Source of the DNA: Streptomyces solicavernae | GTDB lineage: Bacteria; Actinomycetota; Actinomycetes; Streptomycetales; Streptomycetaceae | Direction: 5' to 3' | DNA length: 64,000 bases | Assembly (NCBI RefSeq): GCF_029968095.1 | Contig: NZ_JASCIR010000013.1 | Span: 1-64,000, forward strand | Notes under the pieces: generated by a model | Databases searched by the model: none | What the model was told of the DNA's origin: nothing | Seen by the model: the letters and a program-made list of their open reading frames with translations, nothing else | Shown: positions 57,476 through 64,000 of the stretch, one piece after another | Layout: each line of letters starts with the position of its first letter | Position numbering within the stretch: position 1 is the first letter of the stretch | Made by a program: the position numbers and the translations under genes

Positions 57476-58951
57476 TCAGCGCCGGGTGGTCGTCACCGTC
57501 ACCCGGGCCCCCGGCGCCGCCGACACCCAGGCCCTGTTCCCGCGCTGGACGACCGTCGCCGCGCCCCGGGCCGTGACCCGCCAGTCCGCCGACGGCAGCG
57601 ACAGCTCGGTGCGACGGGCGCCGGGGCGGCGCGTCGCGTCGTACGTCACCCGGTGGACGCCCGCGACGGGATCGTACGAGGAGGACCGGACGGCGCCCGC
57701 GACGGCCTCCGCGTACGGCTCGGCGGTGAGCTCCTTGTTCGTACGGAAGGAACCCGCCTCGTCCATCGCGCAGTAGCCGCCGCCGTAGCACCACACGTAA
57801 CCCGCCCAGCCGGAGCTGTAGCGGCCCAGGGAGGCCATGGCGTCGCGGTAGAAGCGGTTCATGTTCGGCAGTGCGTTGTTCAGCGGGCCCCACTCGCCCA
57901 CGACCACCGGAATCCCGTGCTCCGCCGGGTATTGCGTGACCGCGCGCTCGTAGGCCTCGATCCAGCCCGCCGACGGGTCGTAGTCGGCACCCGCCTCCAT
58001 CGCCGTGTTGTAGAAGTGCGGCGCGTACACCACCTTCTCGTCGTCCACGCGGCCGAGGCCGGTCGGGACGCCCTCGCCGACGATCGGGGTCGGCTCGACG
58101 AAGAGCCAGGTGTCGTCGTCGACCGAACGGATCGCGTCGGCCAGGCGGTTGTACATCGGCGTGAGGTGTTCGCGCTCGATGCGCCGGGCGGCGTCCGGCA
58201 GTTGCTCGCCCGGACGGAGCTCGCCCATCGGCTCGTTGATCAGGTCGTAGCCGAACACGGCCGGGTGCTCGGCGAAGCGGTCGGCGAGCACCCGCCACAT
58301 GCGGGCCTGGGCGCGCCGCAGATCCTCGTCCTCGTAGAGGTGGGTGAAGGCGCGCTGCACCGCGGGCTGGAAGTACTCGGAGAACCAGTCCTCCGGGTTC
58401 GGCTCGAACGGCAACCCGTCGGTCCTGGTGGCCCACTCGGGGATCCCGCGGTGGCCGAAGGCGGGCCCGAAGACGTCCTGGTGCGCGTCGAGGAGCACGC
58501 GTACCCCGTACCGCTCCGCCCAGTCCAGGATCCGCTCGATCTTCCGCAGGTAACCGCGGCTGTACCGGCCGGGGCGCGGTTCCAGGTCGTCCCAGAAGAC
58601 CAGCAGGCGGGCGAAGTTGAAGCCCTTGGCCCGCATGTCGCGGAAGTGCCGCTCCGTGATCGCGGACAGCGCTTCGTCGCCTCGGTTCGCCTTGTCCTCG
58701 ACGTTCCAGCCGCGGAGGGTGAGCGTGCGGCCGCGCTCGTCGGTGAGGGCGGGGATCGTGGCGTTGGTGGCGTTGGTGGCGTTGGTGGCGTTGGTGGCGT
58801 TGGTGGTGTCGGTCGCGCTGGTTGTGCCCGCGGTGCCCACCTGGCTCACGGGGCTGCCGGGGCTGCCGGGGCTCCTGGTGTCGTCGGCGCGGGCGGCCGC
58901 GACCGGCAGGAGCGCGGCCGTGAGGAGGGCGACGAGGGTTCTGCGCAGCAA
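57476..58951 (-). CDS. secreted GH5 glycosidase, endoglycoceramidase-like
   Basis: A 491-residue glycoside hydrolase. Residues 1-22 are a signal peptide. After an Asn-Ala-Thr repeat (residues 51-66), the GH5 barrel runs from about 75 to 400, with acid/base Glu240 (YDLINEPMG) and nucleophile Glu353 (VVGEWGPL). RGWNVEDKANRGDEAL and LLDAHQDVFGPAFG are typical of endoglycoceramidases and related glycolipid hydrolases. Residues 405-491 are the C-terminal beta domain. It acts outside the cell; the exact glycoside is unknown. The Asn-Ala-Thr units come from a 9-bp repeat (58754-58806). Confidence 0.88.
   Translation of the reverse strand: MLRRTLVALLTAALLPVAAARADDTRSPGSPGSPVSQVGTAGTTSATDTTNATNATNATNATNATIPALTDERGRTLTLRGWNVEDKANRGDEALSAITERHFRDMRAKGFNFARLLVFWDDLEPRPGRYSRGYLRKIERILDWAERYGVRVLLDAHQDVFGPAFGHRGIPEWATRTDGLPFEPNPEDWFSEYFQPAVQRAFTHLYEDEDLRRAQARMWRVLADRFAEHPAVFGYDLINEPMGELRPGEQLPDAARRIEREHLTPMYNRLADAIRSVDDDTWLFVEPTPIVGEGVPTGLGRVDDEKVVYAPHFYNTAMEAGADYDPSAGWIEAYERAVTQYPAEHGIPVVVGEWGPLNNALPNMNRFYRDAMASLGRYSSGWAGYVWCYGGGYCAMDEAGSFRTNKELTAEPYAEAVAGAVRSSSYDPVAGVHRVTYDATRRPGARRTELSLPSADWRVTARGAATVVQRGNRAWVSAAPGARVTVTTTRR
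58754..58806. repeat. 9-bp repeat encoding Asn-Ala-Thr
   Basis: GTTGGTGGC (minus strand GCCACCAAC) in about five tandem copies with degenerate copies on each side, inside the GH5 gene between signal peptide and catalytic domain. Confidence 0.9.
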
Positions 58952-59103
58952 GTGGGTCTCCAGAGGGTGAACTTGCCTGGGGAGAACGGGAGTTACCCGT
59001 GGTTCTACTTGCTGGTACGGAAGATGGGAAGGGCGCGGAGCGGCAACCTCCGGGCGGGCTCGCCCGGTTGCGGCCCTCCCGACCGCGATTCACCCGGTGC
59101 GAT

Positions 59104-60135
59104 TCACCCGGTGCCGGTGCCGGTGCCGGTGCCTGTGCCGGTGCGCAGTCGCAGCAGGTACGTCGCCGTGAGCGCCACCGCGCGGTCCTCGTCCCGCGCC
59201 AGCTCCGTGAGGGCGCGCGACGCCGTGTCCCCGGGGATGTCCGCCAGGGCCTGGGTGAGGCGGCCGCGCGCCGGTGCGGTGGTCGCGTCGAGGGCGAGGC
59301 GGTCGACGAGGCCGGTCGCGATCCGGTCCGCCGTCGCCGTGTCGCTCGCGAGCGTGCTGAGCGCGTCGGCCGCGTCGGTGTCGTTCCTGCCCGCCACCAC
59401 CATCTCGATGAGGGTCGGGACCACCTCGGGCACGCCCCGGGCGCCGAGTGCGAGGGCCGCGCGCCCGCGGACCACGGCGTCCGCGTCGCCGAGTGCGTCC
59501 CGCAGCCGCGCGGTCGCCTCGTCGCCGGGCAGTTCGGCGAGCGACTGGACGGCGCGTTCCCGTACGGCGGCCACCGGCGAGACGAGGCCCTCGGCGAGGA
59601 GCGCGGGCACACCGTCACCGGCCCGCGCGAGGGCCCAGCGCAGCGCTCCGGCGACGTTGGTGTCGGCCTCGCTGAGTGCCGCCTCGACCAGAGCCTCCGC
59701 CGGTACGGGAACCGCGTCGCCAAAGGACAGCGCGGCACGCTGGCGGGCCTCGGTGCTGGGCGACACCAGCGCGTGCAGGAGCGCCACGACCTGGAGGACG
59801 TCCTCCCAGCCGGCCGGCTCCGCGGCGTCGATCCGGCGCAGCCGGGTGAGCAACTCGTTCTCGGCGGCGATGCGTTCACGCGTCTGCCGGATCAGGTCGT
59901 CCACGAGGGCGGACGGGGCGAAGCCGGGGTCGTCCAGGGCGCGGCCGATCTCGCGCAGGGACATGCCGAGGGAGCGGAGGCTCTCGATGTGGAAGATCCG
60001 GCGGATGTCGTCGCCGGAGTACTCCCGGTAGCCGGAGCTCGTACGTCCCGTGGGCCGGACCAGGCCGAGGGATTCGTAGTGCCGGAGCATGCGCGCGCTG
60101 ACGCCGGAGCGACGGGCGACTTCGCCGATGAGCAT
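59104..60135 (-). CDS. MerR-family regulator with C-terminal HEAT repeats
   Basis: A 343-residue protein. Residues 1-70 are the MerR winged helix (MLIGEVARRSGVSARMLRHY, SGYREYSGDDIRRIFHIESL). Residues 120-330 are HEAT/PBS-lyase-type helical repeats (AGDGVPALLAEGLVSPVAAV, LGDADAVVRGRAALALGARG). Such repeats may bind a protein or peptide ligand. The last 13 residues are (Thr-Gly)n, encoded by a GGTGCC/GGTGCG hexamer array (59100-59145). The adjacent gene encodes another HEAT protein on the same strand, probably its partner or target. Confidence 0.88.
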   Translation of the reverse strand: MLIGEVARRSGVSARMLRHYESLGLVRPTGRTSSGYREYSGDDIRRIFHIESLRSLGMSLREIGRALDDPGFAPSALVDDLIRQTRERIAAENELLTRLRRIDAAEPAGWEDVLQVVALLHALVSPSTEARQRAALSFGDAVPVPAEALVEAALSEADTNVAGALRWALARAGDGVPALLAEGLVSPVAAVRERAVQSLAELPGDEATARLRDALGDADAVVRGRAALALGARGVPEVVPTLIEMVVAGRNDTDAADALSTLASDTATADRIATGLVDRLALDATTAPARGRLTQALADIPGDTASRALTELARDEDRAVALTATYLLRLRTGTGTGTGTGTG

Positions 60136-60183
60136 GCGGTGGTTCCTCTCGGGGGTGGTGTGCGTGTGACGGGCGGGGGCGGC

Positions 60184-60810
60184 CTACTCCAGCACCCGTA
60201 CCCGCCTCGCCTCCTCGATCGCGTACGCGAACCCCGCCTCCGGGTCGCGCAGCAGCGTTTCCGTGGCCAGGGCATGGGCCCGTACCTCCGGGTCGGCGGA
60301 GGCGGCCGCCGTACGCAGCGCGGGGACGATCACCTCGCCCAGGGCGATCAGCGCCCGGCTCAGGCTCAGCCGGGTCTCCCGGTCGCCGCGCCCGAACTGC
60401 GTGACCAGGACCGACGCGAGCCCGGCCGCCTCACCCGACGGTACGAGCAGCACCGCGGCCCGCCAGGCGCTCCGGGCCACCTCGTCCTCCGGGTCGGTGA
60501 GCAGCGCCGGGGTGACGGCCGGCCAGGCGCTGCCGTCCCCGATCTTGGACAGGGTGTGCAGCGCCTGACTGCGGGCCTGGGCGCGCTCCGAACGGACCTC
60601 GCGCAGCAGTTCGGGGAGCGTCAGGGACACCGGCTGGCGGGTGAGCGCCCAGGTCAGCATGTCACGCACAAAGAACTCCGGCTCGACCGCGCAGCGCTCG
60701 ACCAGCGTGCCGACGTACCGCGGGTCGGGCGTCGTACCCGCCGCGAGCGCGGCCTGCAGCCGCACCGACGCACGGGTGTCCGCGAGCCTCTCCAGAACCT
60801 CCATGGTCAT
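60184..60810 (-). CDS. HEAT-repeat protein
   Basis: A 208-residue all-helical protein starting MTMEVLERLADTRASVRLQA. About five HEAT repeats are recognisable (MLTWALTRQPVSLTLPELLR, ARSQALHTLSKIGDGSAWPA, DPEDEVARSAWRAAVLLVPS, SADPEVRAHALATETLLRDP). ATG 60810 follows GAGGAGG. Directly upstream of the MerR-HEAT gene, so co-transcribed. It may be a DNA-glycosylase-like or protein-binding HEAT protein; no catalytic residues are recognised. Confidence 0.82.
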   Translation of the reverse strand: MTMEVLERLADTRASVRLQAALAAGTTPDPRYVGTLVERCAVEPEFFVRDMLTWALTRQPVSLTLPELLREVRSERAQARSQALHTLSKIGDGSAWPAVTPALLTDPEDEVARSAWRAAVLLVPSGEAAGLASVLVTQFGRGDRETRLSLSRALIALGEVIVPALRTAAASADPEVRAHALATETLLRDPEAGFAYAIEEARRVRVLE

Positions 60811-61033
60811 CGGGACCACCTCCTCGACCAGCAGTGAAAGGCTTCTCACCGTGTCAAGGTCAAGCGGTCCCTGCGGTGGTCGCGAGCAGCACGGCTGTGG
60901 CGAGGTGACCGACAGGGCGCCCGCACCGTCCACGGTGGCCTCTTGGCCGCCGTGGCCTCTTGACCGCCGCAGCCCCAGCGATTAGCTTGCGGTAGCCGTC
61001 GATCCACGACCGCCGAGAGGAGGCGACCCGCAG

Positions 61034-61111
61034 ATGAACACCAGCTCTGACCTCGGTCGCCTCGCCCAGCGCACGGTCTGGGTGCCGGGCCGGATCGCGC
61101 ACGGCTGCTGA
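61034..61111 (+). CDS. possible 25-residue peptide, unknown
   Basis: A short frame, MNTSSDLGRLAQRTVWVPGR then IAHGC, ends in Cys-stop. AGAGGAGG (61016-61023) lies 10 nt before the ATG, a strong signal in a 540-bp stretch (60811-61350) with no other gene. It could be a regulatory leader peptide, a small peptide precursor or chance. It lies 240 bp before the xanthine dehydrogenase operon. I do not recognise it. Confidence 0.3.
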   Translation: MNTSSDLGRLAQRTVWVPGRIAHGC

Positions 61112-61350
61112 ACTCCCCGTTCTGAAGGGCGAGTTCGCGGCACCCTCCGGGTCTCCGTGAGCACCTCACCACGTTCACACCCTCACCACCCTTTACTCCT
61201 CGCTGCGGCACCCCCCCGCTCACCCGTGCCGTGCAGTGTCGCGCCCGCGCCGTCCCACGGAGCGCCCGTACACAGAAAGCTGCCGACCTTGGCGAACACA
61301 ACGGCCACCACGCTGAACCGACCGATCGCACACCCAGCCGGAGGCCTGTC

Positions 61351-62840
61351 ATGACCGCCGCGCGGATCACCGTCAACGGGGCAAAGACCCCGCTCGCACC
61401 CGCCGCGCCCCACACCACCGTCCTCGACTTCCTGCGCGAGCGCGGCCTCACCGGCACCAAGGAGGGCTGCGCGGAGGGCGAGTGCGGCGCGTGTTCGGTG
61501 CTGGTGGCCCGGCCGGGCGTGGACAAGCCCACCGACTGGGTCGCCGTCAACGCCTGCCTGGTGCCGGCCGCGGCCCTTGACGGGCAGGAGGTCGTCACCT
61601 CCGAGGGCCTCGCCACCGTCGGCGAGGCCCTCGGGGCGCCGGCCGCGCTGCACCCCGTACAGGAGGAGATGGCCGTCCGCGGCGGCTCCCAATGCGGCTA
61701 CTGCACACCGGGGTTCGTGTGCAGCATGGCCGCCGAGTACTACCGGCCCGGCCGCTGCGCGCACCCCGCCGCGCACCCCGCCGCGGACACCGAGGCCGGC
61801 CCCGAGGCGGCCGACCCCGAGCACGGCCCGAACGGCTTCGACCTGCACGCCCTGAGCGGCAACCTCTGCCGCTGCACCGGCTACCGCCCCATCCGCGACG
61901 CCGCCTTCGCCGTGGGCGCGCCCGCCGACGAGGACCCCCTCGCGCAGCGCCGCGAACAGGCCCCGCCCGCGCCCGTCGCCACCGCATACGCCCAGGACGA
62001 CAGCGAGTTCGTACGCAAGGACACCCTCGCCGCAACCCTGGAGCTGCTGCGCGAGCGGCCCGAGGCCGTGGTGGTCGCCGGGTCCACGGACTGGGGTGTC
62101 GAGGTCAACATCCGTGCCCGCAGGGCGAGTTGCGTCGTCGCCGTCGACCGGCTGCCCGAACTCCGGGAGCTGCGCGTCGAGTCCGGCCACCTCCGGATCG
62201 GGGCCGCCCTCACCCTCACCGAGATCGAGCGGCGCCTCGACGGCCGAGTCCCGCTGCTCGACGGGCTGTTCCCGCAGTTCGCGTCCCGGCTGATCCGCAA
62301 CGGCGCCACCCTCGGCGGCAACCTGGGCACCGGCTCGCCGATCGGCGACAGCCCGCCGGTGCTGCTCGCCCTTGAGGCGTCCCTGGTGCTCGCCGACGCC
62401 GACGGGGAGCGTGAGGTGCCCCTCGCCGACTACTTCACCGGGTACCGGCAGAGCGTGCGCATGCCCGGCGAACTGATCAGGGCCGTACGGATCCCGCTGC
62501 CGCTGTCGCAGGTCACGGCCTTCCACAAGATCGCCAAGCGGCGCTTCGACGACATCTCCAGCGTGGCCGTCGCCTTCGCGCTCGACATCGAGGACGGCGT
62601 CGTACGCAAGGCCCGCATCGGCCTCGGCGGCGTGGCCGCCACCCCGGTCCGGGCGCTCACCACCGAGGCGGCCCTGGAGGGCGAGCCGTGGTCCGCGGCG
62701 ACCGTCGAGGCCGCGGCCCGGGTGCTGCGCGGCGAGGGCACACCGATGGACGACCACCGCGCCAGCTCCCGCTACCGCAGCGCGATGCTCGGCCAGAGCC
62801 TGCTGAAGCTGTACGCCCAGACCACCGAGGCGGAGTCGTC

Positions 62841-62844
<4 letters not shown>
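61351..62844 (+). CDS. xdhA: xanthine dehydrogenase small subunit: [2Fe-2S] and FAD domains
   Basis: A 497-residue protein. Residues 1-75 are a plant-type ferredoxin with Cys40, Cys45, Cys48 and Cys69; residues 90-185 hold the second cluster with Cys115, Cys118, Cys173 and Cys175 (GYCTPGF, CRCTGYRP). Residues 215-490 are the FAD domain (VVAGSTDWGVEVNIRARRAS, NGATLGGNLGTGSPIGDSPP). It passes electrons from the molybdenum subunit to NAD. CGGAGG lies before ATG 61351. A 17-residue His/Ala/Pro-rich insert (HPAAHPAADTEAGPEAADPE) lies between the cluster motifs. The stop overlaps the start of the next gene. Confidence 0.94.

Positions 62845-64000
<1,156 letters not shown>

Overview
The window is chromosomal DNA of very high G+C content, with genes packed in short co-directional operons. 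Gram-positive style ribosome-binding sites, many GTG and TTG starts, ATGA/GTGA stop-start overlaps, and a gene set including a PcaV-type MarR, Nur-like box, DUF6153, DUF4873 and AurF all point to Streptomyces or a close actinomycete. No rRNA, tRNA, CRISPR array, phage gene or insertion sequence was seen.

Layout. 1-1782: a mosaic of broken genes (LacI-type regulator fragment, two unrelated TIM-barrel fragments) beside a 17-C homopolymer. 1909-4120: small proteins, a GNAT acetyltransferase and a TPR protein. 4154-5886: an FMN reductase / LLM flavin monooxygenase pair. 6120-8572: a PLP enzyme coupled to an MFS exporter. 8912-12286: a DUF6153 protein, a large ankyrin / beta-propeller lipoprotein fusion, and an ArsR-VOC pair. 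12464-22472: a quinate/shikimate and protocatechuate catabolic island (pcaV, pcaHGBL, an MHS importer, shikimate dehydrogenase, a QsuB-type dehydroshikimate dehydratase, a TetR). 22538-24545: an AurF-like di-iron oxygenase divergent from a TetR with a DUF4873 gene. 24752-29658: a PIG-L deacetylase, an XRE-cupin regulator, and a quinone oxidoreductase with two acyl-CoA dehydrogenases. 29806-35013: a five-gene ABC importer behind a Nur-like box, so probably a nickel importer. 35162-37303: a small membrane protein and two secreted proteins. 37677-46264: a histidine-utilisation locus (hutG, hutU, a HutC-like GntR, IclR, a permease, hutH, a second IclR). 46372-47687: AlkB with rubredoxin. 47827-49831: a FadR regulator, denD and a truncated hydroxypyruvate isomerase remnant. 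49961-60810: assorted enzymes (Nudix, FMN-binding glutamate synthase family, VOC, DEAD-box helicase, SDR with TetR, GH5, MerR-HEAT and HEAT). 61351-64000: a xanthine dehydrogenase operon running off the window.

How the genes cooperate. Shikimate is imported, oxidised to 3-dehydroshikimate, dehydrated to protocatechuate, then ring-cleaved to beta-ketoadipate. The CoA transferase and thiolase steps (pcaIJF) are not here. HutH, HutU and HutG give three of the four histidine degradation steps; hutI is not in the window.

The most unusual feature is a dense set of short tandem repeats. About twenty arrays, each with its own locally derived unit of 6 to 26 bp, sit at gene ends, gene starts or in spacers. 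Several include a stop codon, one (twelve 15-bp units) separates pcaB from pcaL, and one joins an ankyrin protein in frame to a lipoprotein.
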